A DNA stretch of 64,000 bases, taken from positions 1,000,732-1,064,731 of the forward strand of contig OX638332.1 in the NCBI GenBank assembly GCA_951812735.1. The letters are read 5' to 3'. Under the pieces are notes generated by a model. It was not told the origin of the DNA, searched no databases, and saw only the letters and a program-made list of their open reading frames with translations. Each line of letters begins with the position of its first letter. Position 1 is the stretch's first letter. This document shows, piece by piece, positions 18,204-27,102 of the stretch. This DNA comes from Candidatus Dadabacteria bacterium. GTDB lineage: Bacteria; Desulfobacterota_D; UBA1144; Nemesobacterales; Nemesobacteraceae. Position numbers and translations under genes: made by a program.

Positions 18204-18476
18204 TTGAGTTCCGTAACGATATACACAAGTTCTTACTGCACATACTGCAGAAGGGCAAAAAAACTTCTTGAGATAAAACAGGTGGATTACGAAGAGGTAA
18301 GGCTTGACGAGGACGCGGAGAAAAGAAAAGAGATGGTTGAGAAACTGAACTGGAGAACCGTGCCCATGATCTTCGTAAACGAGCAGTTCATAGGGGGTTA
18401 CGACCAGCTCGCGGCCCTTGAGCGCTCAGGGGAGCTTGACAGCATGCTCGGTTCCGCCGCCCCGGGCAATTCCTGA
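18204..18476 (+). CDS. grxC: Glutaredoxin (GrxC type)
   Basis: A 90-residue dithiol glutaredoxin with active site SSYCTYCRRAK (CTYC, residues 12-15), the cis-proline segment RTVPMIFVNEQFIGG and the following GYDQL that binds glutathione. It reduces disulfides with glutathione in the cytoplasm, which agrees with a gshA-like gene in the window. It starts with TTG, preceded by GAGGTG at good spacing; this start puts the strand VTIYTSSYC in the expected place. Confidence 0.93.
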   Translation: MSSVTIYTSSYCTYCRRAKKLLEIKQVDYEEVRLDEDAEKRKEMVEKLNWRTVPMIFVNEQFIGGYDQLAALERSGELDSMLGSAAPGNS

Positions 18477-18532
18477 CTGCTCCGCATGTCCCCCGACACC
18501 GGCTTTTGACACCGAAAGCCCTAACACGTAGA

Positions 18533-18740
18533 ATTACCTTCAGATTCAGGTTAAGGGAATCGGGTGAGAGTCCCGAACTGTTCCCGCAGCCGTAATAAGG
18601 GTTTTTCCATGCCCTAGCGGAGCGCGCCTGCGCTTCGGGTCACTGGCTTTTAGCAAAGCCGGGAAGGCCGCATCTGAAAAACTAGTTCTGTTTCGACAAC
18701 AGATGGCCCTTTGAGTCGGAAGACCTGCCTGCGTCAATCC
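18533..18740 (+). ncRNA. Cobalamin riboswitch
   Basis: A B12 riboswitch upstream of the TonB receptor gene. Conserved pieces appear in order: AGGTTAAGGGAATCGGGTGA at 18547-18566, GAGTCCCGAACTGTTCCCGC ending near 18588, the CACTGGC...GCCGGGAAGGCCGCAT section at about 18641-18674, and the B12 box GTCGGAAGACCTGCCTG near 18715-18731. Binding of adenosylcobalamin normally represses the downstream transport gene. The exact ends are estimated. Confidence 0.93.
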
Positions 18741-18894
18741 ACTAGCTTTGCCTCGGGAGTTAGGCGTATGGTTTATAGAGACACATCTTTTGTTTTCCGC
18801 GCTGTCGCGCGGTTCTTGTTTCCTGCCTTACACGTTTATTCAGACAACCGCTCTTTCAGGAGAAGCTATATACCAGCACCTGGAGGAGCTAAGA

Positions 18895-20826
18895 ATGAAC
18901 AGCCTTAAGGTATTTTTCACCTTTATTTTGATTGTGTTCCTGTTCCCGCACACGGGTTTTTCCGAACAGGAAGAGACGAAAAAAATCATAGTAACAGGGA
19001 CAAAAACCTGGATTGACGCCGAGCGTCTCGGATCTTCCGTTACCGTCATCGACAGGGAAGAGATTGAGAGAAGCGGGGAAAAGGATATCTCGTCCATACT
19101 CTCAAGAGTTGCCGGATTCAACGTGGTTGGCACGGGAAGCCGTGGAGGCAATTCCTCGATTTTCGTGAGGGGAGGTCAGTCGGATTACAACCTCGTGATG
19201 ATAAACGGCGTTCAGATAAACCAGGCCGGGGGGGGGTTCGACATCTCTTCTCTTACTACCGAGAGTGTAGAGAGAATAGAGATAATAAAAGGCGCACACT
19301 CTTCTCTTTACGGTTCGGACGCGGCCTCTTCGGTTATAAACATAATAACGAAGCGCGGCAGCGGAAAAATCAAAAGGACAGGATCAGTGGCCCTGGGATT
19401 CCGTGCCGAAGACGCCATGATCCTTGAGCATTCCGCGAGTGTATCGGGCAGCCTGGAAAAGCTGGGTTATTTTCTTTCTCGCCAGAGAATCGTCGATGAG
19501 GGTATTTTAGAGATCAACAACGATTACAAAAACAATAACTTCACGGCAAACCTGAACCTGGAAGCAAACGATGATCTAAATCTTTCCTTTTTCTCCTTAT
19601 ACAGAGACTCAAAGTTTGAATTCCCGACTGCGGGCGCGGGGGACAGATTCGACGCGTTCGCCGACCCCGACAGCCAGACAAAAGAAAAATCATTTGTCAC
19701 AGGTTCGGACATCGTCTTTTCCCCGACGCAATGGTGGGAGAACTCAATTAAGATCGGCTATATGAGACTTGACCGGGAAAGTTACGATGGTCCCGAGCCC
19801 GCCCAGCTAGACGGAGTCGAATCAGAGTTTGACACTCTTGATAAAAGAATATCGCTTGAGTACGGATCCAGCCTCTTTGTCGACCTTGATCAGATCTCGA
19901 GCATAATCTCAACTGGGTTTGAATATGAAAAAGAAAGTTTTGAGACTGACTCCCTAGATGAATCAAGAAAAAACTATGCCTTCTACGCTCAGAAAAACCT
20001 CGCGCTACTTAAAACGTTTTTCGTAACAGCAGGCATAAGGTATGACGACAATGAGGCATTCGGAAGTGAGTGGAGTCCGAGCGTCTTCGCCAAGTGGAAG
20101 GTAAAAGAATCGGGAACCAAGATAAGGGGAGGGGTCAGCAGAGGGATCAAGGAAGCAACCTTTTTTGAAAATTTCAGCACGGCTTTCGGAACAATACCCA
20201 ACCCGGGCCTAAAACCCGAAGAGACCCTGACCACAGAAATAGGCATTAATCAGCCACTGTTTGATAACGCGGTCGAGTTCGATCTGAGCTTTTTCAAAAA
20301 CAAATTCAAAAACATTATCGCTTACCGTTTTAGACCTTTTGAGAATGGTACTAACTACGAGAACATAAGCCGTGCGGAGTCAGAGGGCACAGAGGCCGCA
20401 ATCCGCTTCTACCCAACCAACACTTTAACTCTAAGCGCAACCTACACCTACGTTAAAACCGACGTAACCGATGACGGCGGCCTGGGGTCTGCTTCCTTTT
20501 CCGAAGGGGACAAGCTCATACGGGTACCCAAACATTCGTTCTCATTTAACGCGGGATATTCAAAAAATGCTCTTGACCTCAGCCTTTCGGGAAACTACGT
20601 AGGCACCAGGGATGACGTGGACTGGAGCGCGAGCACGAGAGTTAAAAACGATTCTTTTTTCCTCGTTGACGCGGCGGCTTCCTACGAAATCAGCCTAAAA
20701 AGGTTCGTCGACAAAATCAGGCTGTTCTCAAGAGTGAACAACCTGTTCAATAAGGATTACGAAAATGTTTTTGGCTTTTCATCCCCGGGGTTCAGCATGA
20801 TTTCAGGAATTTCAGTAGTTCGGTAG
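18895..20826 (+). CDS. btuB: TonB-dependent outer-membrane receptor, probable cobalamin transporter
   Basis: A 643-residue receptor with signal peptide (1-24), a TonB-box-like KKIIVTGT, a plug domain (VTVIDREEIERSG through VRGGQSDYNLVMINGVQI and IIKGAHSSLYGSDAASSVINI) and a long beta-barrel. The last residues, GISVVR, lack the usual terminal aromatic residue. The cobalamin riboswitch directly upstream makes B12 the likely substrate. The ATG at 18895 has GGAGGAG eight bases before it and begins the signal peptide; an upstream in-frame extension overlaps the riboswitch end and is not credible. The barrel would import B12 with TonB energy. Confidence 0.9.
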   Translation: MNSLKVFFTFILIVFLFPHTGFSEQEETKKIIVTGTKTWIDAERLGSSVTVIDREEIERSGEKDISSILSRVAGFNVVGTGSRGGNSSIFVRGGQSDYNLVMINGVQINQAGGGFDISSLTTESVERIEIIKGAHSSLYGSDAASSVINIITKRGSGKIKRTGSVALGFRAEDAMILEHSASVSGSLEKLGYFLSRQRIVDEGILEINNDYKNNNFTANLNLEANDDLNLSFFSLYRDSKFEFPTAGAGDRFDAFADPDSQTKEKSFVTGSDIVFSPTQWWENSIKIGYMRLDRESYDGPEPAQLDGVESEFDTLDKRISLEYGSSLFVDLDQISSIISTGFEYEKESFETDSLDESRKNYAFYAQKNLALLKTFFVTAGIRYDDNEAFGSEWSPSVFAKWKVKESGTKIRGGVSRGIKEATFFENFSTAFGTIPNPGLKPEETLTTEIGINQPLFDNAVEFDLSFFKNKFKNIIAYRFRPFENGTNYENISRAESEGTEAAIRFYPTNTLTLSATYTYVKTDVTDDGGLGSASFSEGDKLIRVPKHSFSFNAGYSKNALDLSLSGNYVGTRDDVDWSASTRVKNDSFFLVDAAASYEISLKRFVDKIRLFSRVNNLFNKDYENVFGFSSPGFSMISGISVVR

Positions 20827-20868
20827 TTAGGCAAGTTCGGGAAGCTATCTTGGCAGACGAGGATCAAA

Positions 20869-20925
20869 GACCTGTCTCAACAGGTCCGGGTGGTTGCTTG
20901 AGTCGATCCGGCCAAAAGACCGGAT
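20869..20925 (+). other. Two hairpins after btuB
   Basis: GACCTGT-CTCA-ACAGGTC (20869-20886) and ATCCGG-N8-CCGGAT (20906-20925) are adjacent inverted repeats between the convergent btuB and luciferase-like gene. They may limit read-through, but neither is followed by a clear T-run, so the role is uncertain. Confidence 0.45.
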
Positions 20926-20975
20926 GACATCTCATCCGCGGGCAGTTCCCTGAATTTGTCCTTGAGTAATTTTCT

Positions 20976-22001
20976 CTAAGATCTGAATTGGGGAATCACC
21001 TCTCTGCCGAAGAGCTCAATTGAGCGCGCTACAACTTCGGCGGGGGCTTGAGGAAACACCATCCTGCACAATACGTTGCGGATTCCTGTTTTCTCCGCGT
21101 ATTTTTTTACCTCTTGAGTACAGTGTTCGGGGGTACCGATCATGAAACGGTCTTCCGCCATGTATTCAAAGAAAGGGTCATCAGGGTCAGTTATGGTTTT
21201 CCCCCTTATAACTATCTTGACCCCGAGGCTAAGGTAAAATCTGTACATGTTTATTATGTACTCGGTTCCTCCTGCAAGGGCTTCTTCCGTACTTTCGCCC
21301 ACGTAAGTTTCCCGAAGCAGTATGTGCTCCACTTTGAATGGATTGTGACCGGCTTTTTCGGCCTCATCGTTATACCACTCGAGTGTATCCATGATCATGG
21401 GAACCGTCCTACCGGGACCTATAAGAAGCGGGTGCCCGAGCCGCCCGGCCCTCCTAATGGCAGGCTCCTCAAAAGCTCCTATATATATGGGTATGGGTCT
21501 CTGAACGGGCTTGGGGGTAACGTCTATGTTTGAAAAGCTGAACCTTTTGCCTTCATGGGAAAAAGGTCCGTCCTCCCAGCATTTTTCGATTATCTCTATG
21601 CCTTCTTCGATTCTCGAAGGTCTTTGCTTCATCGTAAGGCCGAATCCTTCAAACTCCTCTTTTCTGTATCCTATCGCCACTCCAAGATCGAACCTTCCGT
21701 TTGAAATCAGATCAACCGTGGCAGCGTCTTCGGCAATTCTCACAGGGTTATGAAGCGTGAGTATCAGGGCTCCGGTACCTATCCTCACCCTTTCGGTCAC
21801 AGCAGCCATCGCGGCCGCCATAGTAAGGGGCGAAGAACAGTAACCGTCTTCAAGAAAATGGTGCTCGGAAAGCCAGACGGAATCGAAATTCACCGCTTCG
21901 GCAAGTTTCACGTGCTCCAAGGAATTTCTGTAAAGATCCACGTGGCCATAATCAAGATCCTTGTGGGTTTGCATGCTGAAGAGTCCGACTCCGAATTTCA
22001 T
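20976..22001 (-). CDS. LLM-class (luciferase-like) flavin-dependent oxidoreductase
   Basis: A 341-residue TIM-barrel oxidoreductase of the bacterial luciferase-like superfamily. The start MKFGVGLFSM and segments such as SVWLSEHHF, SSPLTMAAAMAAVTERVRIGTG and NGRFDLGVAIGY are diagnostic. It uses reduced FMN or F420; the cofactor and substrate cannot be read. The start at 22001 is supported by CGGAGG six bases upstream. A longer frame would begin inside the inverted repeat. The enzyme is divergent from a second family member at 22116, with a perfect 12-base inverted repeat between them. Confidence 0.9.
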   Translation of the reverse strand: MKFGVGLFSMQTHKDLDYGHVDLYRNSLEHVKLAEAVNFDSVWLSEHHFLEDGYCSSPLTMAAAMAAVTERVRIGTGALILTLHNPVRIAEDAATVDLISNGRFDLGVAIGYRKEEFEGFGLTMKQRPSRIEEGIEIIEKCWEDGPFSHEGKRFSFSNIDVTPKPVQRPIPIYIGAFEEPAIRRAGRLGHPLLIGPGRTVPMIMDTLEWYNDEAEKAGHNPFKVEHILLRETYVGESTEEALAGGTEYIINMYRFYLSLGVKIVIRGKTITDPDDPFFEYMAEDRFMIGTPEHCTQEVKKYAEKTGIRNVLCRMVFPQAPAEVVARSIELFGREVIPQFRS

Positions 22002-22028
22002 TTCATACCTCCGGGATATTTGCTGGTT

Positions 22029-22059
22029 GGTTAATTTGCCTTTAAGCGGCAAATTAACC
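22029..22059. repeat. Perfect 12-base inverted repeat between divergent LLM genes
   Basis: GGTTAATTTGCC and GGCAAATTAACC flank a 7-base centre (TTTAAGC). The repeat lies 28-58 bases upstream of the minus-strand LLM start and 57-87 bases before the plus-strand LLM start. A possible minus-strand promoter (TTGGAA, 18 bases, TAAAAT) lies just upstream of it, so the repeat may be transcribed. It could be an operator for both genes or an RNA hairpin. Confidence 0.7.
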
Positions 22060-22115
22060 ATAATTTTAACCGTGATCGCTATCTACTTCCAAAACCATCC
22101 ACGAGGTGCCACACA

Positions 22116-23171
22116 ATGGGAAAAGAAATAAAATTTGGACTTTCGGCTCCGATGCCAGGAGCTGACGTTGACGGACTCGTAAATTTCTCGGTAAAGGCCG
22201 ACCAGCTTGGATTCGACATGATATGGTACCCTGACCATCTGCTTTTCGTAGCGCCGGGAGCCATCGCCCCCGAGGCGTGGACCGTGGCAGCAGCGGCAGC
22301 GATGAAAACGGAAAACATAGCTTTGGGAACGGTTTCCGACCCGCACAGGATGCATCCCGCCGTTTTCGCCCAGAGACTAGCAACTGTCGACCAGCTTTCA
22401 AAAGGCAGAGTAGTGCTTTGCCTTGGGGTTGGGGAATCCATGAATCTTGACGCATTCGGAATTGAGTGGGGAAAACCTCTTTCAAAACTCAGAGAATCCA
22501 TGGAAGTCATGGAACTTCTCTGGGAGACCGACGAGCCTGTGAACTTTGATGGGCAGTTCTACAATCTTGAGAACGCATTTTTGCAGATAAAGCCCTACAA
22601 GAGAAACAAAATACCGTTTTACATGGCCACCCACACTCCAAAGGGACTTCAACTGACAGGAGAAAAAGGCGACGGCTGGCTTCCGATAGACCTTAATCCC
22701 GATCTCTACTCCCAGTATCTCGGGGAGATAAAGGCGGCGGCGGATAACGTGGGAAGATCACTTGACGACGGTTTCGACCCTGCACTGTGGATATTTACCT
22801 CACTTGGAGAAAACGTTGATGCTGCTTACAAAACACTTGAGCCCTTTAAGTACGTGCTGGTTATGCAGGATCAGCTGCTAAAGGCTGGATACGACGTTGA
22901 GATCCCCGAAGAATATCACGGTCTTAACTACTTCAACATAGTGCCGACGGATGAAGAGGGAAGGCAAAGATTCAGGCAACTCGGACAGCTTTTCCCAAGA
23001 GAAGCAATACTTGATTTCACCATTACAGGATCAAAAAAAGACTGCATAGAAAAAATCGAGAAATTCATAGACGCTGGGGTAAGGAATTTCGTCTTATTCT
23101 ACAGGTTCAGCCCCGATCCTGATCTGGCGCTTGAGACTTACTCAAAAGAAATAATTCCTTACTTCAAATAA
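22116..23171 (+). CDS. LLM-class oxidoreductase, Mer-like
   Basis: A 351-residue luciferase-like enzyme from a different branch than its divergent neighbour. It opens IKFGLSAPMPGADVDGLVNF, has DMIWYPDHLLF, NIALGTVSDPHRMHPAVFAQ and GRVVLCLGVGESMNL. These resemble F420-dependent methylene-tetrahydromethanopterin reductase and glucose-6-phosphate dehydrogenase types. FMN or F420 is possible. GAGG lies about ten bases before the ATG. A membrane protein gene follows 36 bases later, probably co-transcribed. Substrate unknown. Confidence 0.87.
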   Translation: MGKEIKFGLSAPMPGADVDGLVNFSVKADQLGFDMIWYPDHLLFVAPGAIAPEAWTVAAAAAMKTENIALGTVSDPHRMHPAVFAQRLATVDQLSKGRVVLCLGVGESMNLDAFGIEWGKPLSKLRESMEVMELLWETDEPVNFDGQFYNLENAFLQIKPYKRNKIPFYMATHTPKGLQLTGEKGDGWLPIDLNPDLYSQYLGEIKAAADNVGRSLDDGFDPALWIFTSLGENVDAAYKTLEPFKYVLVMQDQLLKAGYDVEIPEEYHGLNYFNIVPTDEEGRQRFRQLGQLFPREAILDFTITGSKKDCIEKIEKFIDAGVRNFVLFYRFSPDPDLALETYSKEIIPYFK

Positions 23172-23207
23172 GCCCTTATGGATTAAAAACTTGGGGAGGG
23201 AGGATTT

Positions 23208-23765
23208 TTGAACAAAACGACTGCCACTATAATCTGCGCAGTAGTGCTCTTCGCTTGGGGATTCGTGTCATGGATGGTTCTCTCCTGGCACCAGATAGTG
23301 GCCAATGAATTTACCGACGAAACTGAAGTCGCCGAAGCCATAAAGAAAAATGCTCCCATAGCCGGTGTTTACTACCTGCCGTTCGCTCAAAAGGATCACA
23401 AGGCGGGAGAGACGGCGGCGTTTGTAAACGCCCTTCCCCAAGGGTACGACCCCGGCATGATAAAGCAACTCGTCATCCAGTTCATCGGCGACCTGATAAG
23501 CGCCCTGATCGTTATCTGTCTGCTCTCCCAGACCGCCGGCCTAGGATACTGGGGACGAGTAGGGTTTGTCGCTCTGGTCGGAGTGGGCATAGGTTTCATA
23601 AGCCACTTTCCTTACTGGAACTGGTTCGGGTTCTCGACTCCATACGTAATAGTCACCGTCGTCGACAGTCTGATTGCATGGTTTCTCGCGGGACTCATAA
23701 TAGCGAAACTGATCGCGAAAAACACGAAAAAGATAACCACCGGCGGGATACATCGCTATGGATAA
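23208..23765 (+). CDS. Integral membrane protein of unknown function
   Basis: A 185-residue protein with an N-terminal membrane helix (about 5-27), a loop of roughly 60 polar residues rich in acids and lysines, then three helices (about 88-110, 116-138 and 142-168). I do not recognise the family. The start is TTG, directly after GGGAGGGAGG, one of the strongest ribosome sites in the window. Position suggests an operon with the Mer-like oxidoreductase 36 bases upstream. The polar loop between helix 1 and 2 would be on one side of the membrane. Confidence 0.75.
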   Translation: MNKTTATIICAVVLFAWGFVSWMVLSWHQIVANEFTDETEVAEAIKKNAPIAGVYYLPFAQKDHKAGETAAFVNALPQGYDPGMIKQLVIQFIGDLISALIVICLLSQTAGLGYWGRVGFVALVGVGIGFISHFPYWNWFGFSTPYVIVTVVDSLIAWFLAGLIIAKLIAKNTKKITTGGIHRYG

Positions 23766-23810
23766 CTTCCTCGAGCACGAGTATCCGGCTTGCACCAGAA
23801 CTCCTGATGT

Positions 23811-25418
23811 TCAGAGGTCGCCGGATGTGGAAAAATCCACGAACCTGACTTTGCTGAAGTGAAGAAAGTTGAGGCGGTCGGGTTCAAGCCCCTTCACATA
23901 TGGCTTGATCATGTTCTGCTGAACTGAGTTCAGATAAGGAACTATCGCAACTCCCGTTTCCGTGAGAATCTTCTGAGCACTATTATAAAGACCTGTTCTT
24001 TGGCTGCGATCCAAAATCCCCGCGGCCTCTTCCACGAGCCGGTCGTACTCGGGGTCGCACCAACCTGTACGATTATTCCCGCTCCTACACTCAAAGAGAT
24101 TCATGAAGTTGTGAGGATCCGGGAAATCCGCTTGCCACCCAGCTCTGAATAGGGGCGGAGGATCCATTCTAAGCGTGCTTAGATAAACAGCCCATTCCTG
24201 ATTCACAAGCTTGACTTCAATGCCCAAATGCTCCTTCCACATGCTTTGGAAAGCCTCGGCGACAATCCTGTTGTTTCCAGTATCAGGGTACAGGAAAGTG
24301 ATCCGCGGAAAGTTCTCCCCGTTTGGATAACCGGCCATCTCAAGAAATTTTCTCGCTTTTTGCACATCAAACGAAAGACCAATCCGGGGATTATGGGCAA
24401 GCATGTCAATTGGTATCCATGAAGTGATGGGCACTCCCGCCCCTTGGAGGAGTCCCGCAAGACTTTTCCTGTCTATCGAGCTTGCAAAAGCCTTTCTCAC
24501 CAGAGGATTATCAAACGGGGCTTTTTTAGCGTTAAACCCTATGTAGTTGTTTCTGAAAACCTCACTCTGCTTAAAATCCGGAAGTTTAACAAGCCTTGGA
24601 ACTTCAAGCAGGGGAATTCCTTTGCTGTCAAGGAAATCGAGTTCTCCGCTTTCATACAGTGCGAGGGTGGATACGGGATTTTCGTTCATTATCATCCTCA
24701 CTTTCTTCGCGCTTTTCGGCTTCTCTCCCCAGTAGTTTTCATATTCCTCGATAATCACTTCCCCGTGGTGCTTCCATTTTTTCAATCTGTAAGGTCCCAG
24801 GGTCACTATGTTCGCGGCTTCCGTCCACTTGGTTCCGTATTTTTCGACAACATCCTTTCTCATTGGGAAAGTGGACATGAAAGTGACCAGGTTCAGAAAG
24901 TAGGCCCTCGGTCTTTCCAGAGTAACGATGAGGGTATAGTCATCCGGCGCTCTTGCCCCGACTTTGCCGAAGTCTTTTATTTCCCCGGAATTGAACTTCC
25001 TAGCGTTTTGTATGTCGAAAAGAAAATAGGCGTAACTCCCGGCGGTTTCGGGCTGAAGAATCCTTTTCCATGAATAAAGAAAATCGCCGGCCTTAAGGGG
25101 TTTTCCGTCCGTCCAGGAAACTCCTTCCCTTATTTTGAAAGTGTATGTTCTTCCGTCCTCGCTTATCTGCCAGCTTTGGGCGAGAGCGGGTACGGGTTCG
25201 TATTTTTCATCAAACGCCGTAAGACCATCCATTACGTTGTCTATGATGGTAAAAGACGTGACGTCGGTGGCAAGCGACCAGTCAAGCGTGGGGGGTTCGG
25301 TCCCGATATTTATGTTAAGCGTGTCTTTGCGGGAGATATCCGCAGCGTTCGGGACCTTGTTTCCGGAACCGCAGGAAATAAAAAGCATGAAGAAAAAAAT
25401 GCAAAAAAAGACTCTCAA
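23811..25418 (-). CDS. ABC substrate-binding lipoprotein, OppA/DppA (SBP_bac_5) family
   Basis: A 535-residue exported protein with an N-terminal helix and lipobox LFISC (Cys16), then the family 5 binding fold. Recognisable segments are NIGTEPPTLDWSLATDVTS, LAQSWQISEDGRTYTFKIR and GVSWTDGKPLKAGDFLYSWKR. Such proteins deliver oligopeptides, dipeptides, nickel or sugars to an ABC importer. No permease or ATPase gene is adjacent, so it is an orphan. It lies eight bases after another binding-protein gene of a different family, at the end of the propionyl-CoA carboxylase operon. Confidence 0.92.
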   Translation of the reverse strand: MRVFFCIFFFMLFISCGSGNKVPNAADISRKDTLNINIGTEPPTLDWSLATDVTSFTIIDNVMDGLTAFDEKYEPVPALAQSWQISEDGRTYTFKIREGVSWTDGKPLKAGDFLYSWKRILQPETAGSYAYFLFDIQNARKFNSGEIKDFGKVGARAPDDYTLIVTLERPRAYFLNLVTFMSTFPMRKDVVEKYGTKWTEAANIVTLGPYRLKKWKHHGEVIIEEYENYWGEKPKSAKKVRMIMNENPVSTLALYESGELDFLDSKGIPLLEVPRLVKLPDFKQSEVFRNNYIGFNAKKAPFDNPLVRKAFASSIDRKSLAGLLQGAGVPITSWIPIDMLAHNPRIGLSFDVQKARKFLEMAGYPNGENFPRITFLYPDTGNNRIVAEAFQSMWKEHLGIEVKLVNQEWAVYLSTLRMDPPPLFRAGWQADFPDPHNFMNLFECRSGNNRTGWCDPEYDRLVEEAAGILDRSQRTGLYNSAQKILTETGVAIVPYLNSVQQNMIKPYVKGLEPDRLNFLHFSKVRFVDFSTSGDL

Positions 25419-25425
25419 CTGAAAA

Positions 25426-26583
25426 TTACTGGCCTAAAATTTTGAACTCGCCGTCTTGCTCTATTCCTACAATCGGTTCGTAAACAGCATCTCCGTTAAG
25501 ATCAAAATAGAAATCGCTGCCGTAAATACTATTCTCCAGCCTCACATTCTCCATTGCGTCGCGAATCGCCTCCCGGTCGGTTGAGCCCGCGTCAGCTACA
25601 GCTTGGGCGAGAATCCTGACGGCTTCGTAGGAGCGTGCGGTAGAAGAACTGGCCTCTTCATCCGTTTCCTTTTTGTACTCGTTGCGAAACTTGCGGTTCT
25701 CCGGCGTATCAATGGCAGGAAGCCAGACCGTAAAGGTAAGCGCGCCTTCCCCCGCCCCAGCCTCTTCTTCTTGCGCGTCTTTGAGTTCATCCGTCGTGAG
25801 AAGAATTCCTATAATGGGAGATTCCAGATTCTCAACCCTTTCGGCCTGAACCAGAATTCCCACGCGCTCTCTCCCTTGAGCTGACATGAATATATAATCT
25901 GGTCCTGCGGCCGCTATCTCGGTCAATTGGCTGGTCAGGTCAGGCAACTCTCCGCTTGAACTTACTGTATAAGTCTGCTCGCTAACGATCGAGATATTTC
26001 GGTCCTTTTCAATCTCCCGTTTCACCGCATTATAAGCGCTCCGCGAAAAAGTGTCGTCCGCATTTGTTATCGTAGCCACTTTAGTATAGTTAAGCTCCCG
26101 CTTAGATTCTTCGACTCCGTGAGGAACCAGCCGCTCCACAGTGAGAGATGAACGGAAAAGAAATTTGCTTCGGGCGCTGAGTCCCACAGCGGCTGAGGTC
26201 GGGCTTAAAGAGACGGTCTTGTTTTTATTAATGATATCAATAATATCTTCGGTCCTACTTGAACTGAAGGGACCGAGTACAGCTACCACTTCATCCTGTT
26301 CAATAAGCTTTGTGTACGCTTCCCGCACGGACTGCTGATTGCTTTTGGAATCCTCAAAAATGAATCTGATTTTCTGATCCCCAAGAAGTGACGATTCGTG
26401 AATTTCTTCAAGGGCAAACTCCATACCCTTTCTCATGGACTCACCTATCAATGCCTGCGTGCCCGAAAAGGGAAGAACAACACCTACTGGAATCTCATCG
26501 GTGCTTTCCCTGTCATCACAGGAGGCAAGAACCAGTACCGTAGCTACTATAGCGAAGAACATAACGACAGCAACTTTTTTCAT
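25426..26583 (-). CDS. ABC substrate-binding lipoprotein, Leu/Ile/Val-binding (peripla_BP_6) family
   Basis: A 385-residue binding protein with signal sequence and lipobox VLASC (Cys22). The fold is the branched-chain amino acid type: IPVGVVLPFSGTQALIGES, MRKGMEFALEEIH, VVAVLGPFSSSRTEDI and VSLSPTSAAVGL. Family members bind amino acids, amides or short organic acids. No livHMGF genes are adjacent, so its permease must be elsewhere or absent. GAGG precedes the ATG, and only 30 bases separate it from the biotin carrier gene, so it belongs to the carboxylase operon. Ligand unknown. Confidence 0.9.
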   Translation of the reverse strand: MKKVAVVMFFAIVATVLVLASCDDRESTDEIPVGVVLPFSGTQALIGESMRKGMEFALEEIHESSLLGDQKIRFIFEDSKSNQQSVREAYTKLIEQDEVVAVLGPFSSSRTEDIIDIINKNKTVSLSPTSAAVGLSARSKFLFRSSLTVERLVPHGVEESKRELNYTKVATITNADDTFSRSAYNAVKREIEKDRNISIVSEQTYTVSSSGELPDLTSQLTEIAAAGPDYIFMSAQGRERVGILVQAERVENLESPIIGILLTTDELKDAQEEEAGAGEGALTFTVWLPAIDTPENRKFRNEYKKETDEEASSSTARSYEAVRILAQAVADAGSTDREAIRDAMENVRLENSIYGSDFYFDLNGDAVYEPIVGIEQDGEFKILGQ

Positions 26584-26613
26584 AACCAGATAACCTCTTT
26601 ACTCTGAATATTT

Positions 26614-27102
26614 CTACTCATCGGAGAGAACTGCCAGAACAGAGCCTTTCTCAACCGTATCTCCCTCCTTGACCCTTATTTCCTTTATGCTGCCCGAAGC
26701 GGAGGCTTTAAGTTCACTCTCCATCTTCATGGCTTCGACAACTACGACGCTGTCGCCTACTTCAACTTTGTCGCCCTGTTTCTTCAGGATTTTCACTACC
26801 CTGCTGTGCATCGGAGCCGTTATGTTAAGACTCCCCGTGCCTTCCGCCTGGGAAGCGTCCCTTCCGGAGACAGCCTCTATTTCGTAGAGATCGCCTTCGT
26901 GGAAAACCTGTATTTTTTTCCCTTCCCTGAATATCCCTACAGTAATGCTCTCATTATTGAGCAGAATCGAATAGGTATTCTCATCTATACGGAGAAACTC
27001 TATCTCTTTCTCCTCATCATCGATACTGAAGAGGCTCAGTCCTTCCTTCTCTTCAAAACCTACCTTGTAGGTTTTGTTTCCCAGTTTAAAAGTGTACGTC
27101 AT
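26614..27102 (-). CDS. Biotin carboxyl carrier protein of an acyl-CoA carboxylase
   Basis: A 162-residue carrier with the biotinylation motif VVVEAMKMESEL (Lys126) in a C-terminal lipoyl/biotin fold ending TVEKGSVLAVLSDE. The first 80 residues form the variable N-terminal part, and a short hinge follows. It receives carboxybiotin from the biotin carboxylase and passes it to the carboxyltransferase. The start overlaps the end of the biotin carboxylase gene by four bases (ATGA type), so the two are co-translated. Confidence 0.93.
   Translation of the reverse strand: MTYTFKLGNKTYKVGFEEKEGLSLFSIDDEEKEIEFLRIDENTYSILLNNESITVGIFREGKKIQVFHEGDLYEIEAVSGRDASQAEGTGSLNITAPMHSRVVKILKKQGDKVEVGDSVVVVEAMKMESELKASASGSIKEIRVKEGDTVEKGSVLAVLSDE

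Noticed and set aside
20869..20925. Possible second riboswitch or terminator after btuB
   Set aside because: The hairpins lack a conserved aptamer core and a T-run, so only an uncertain structural entry is kept.
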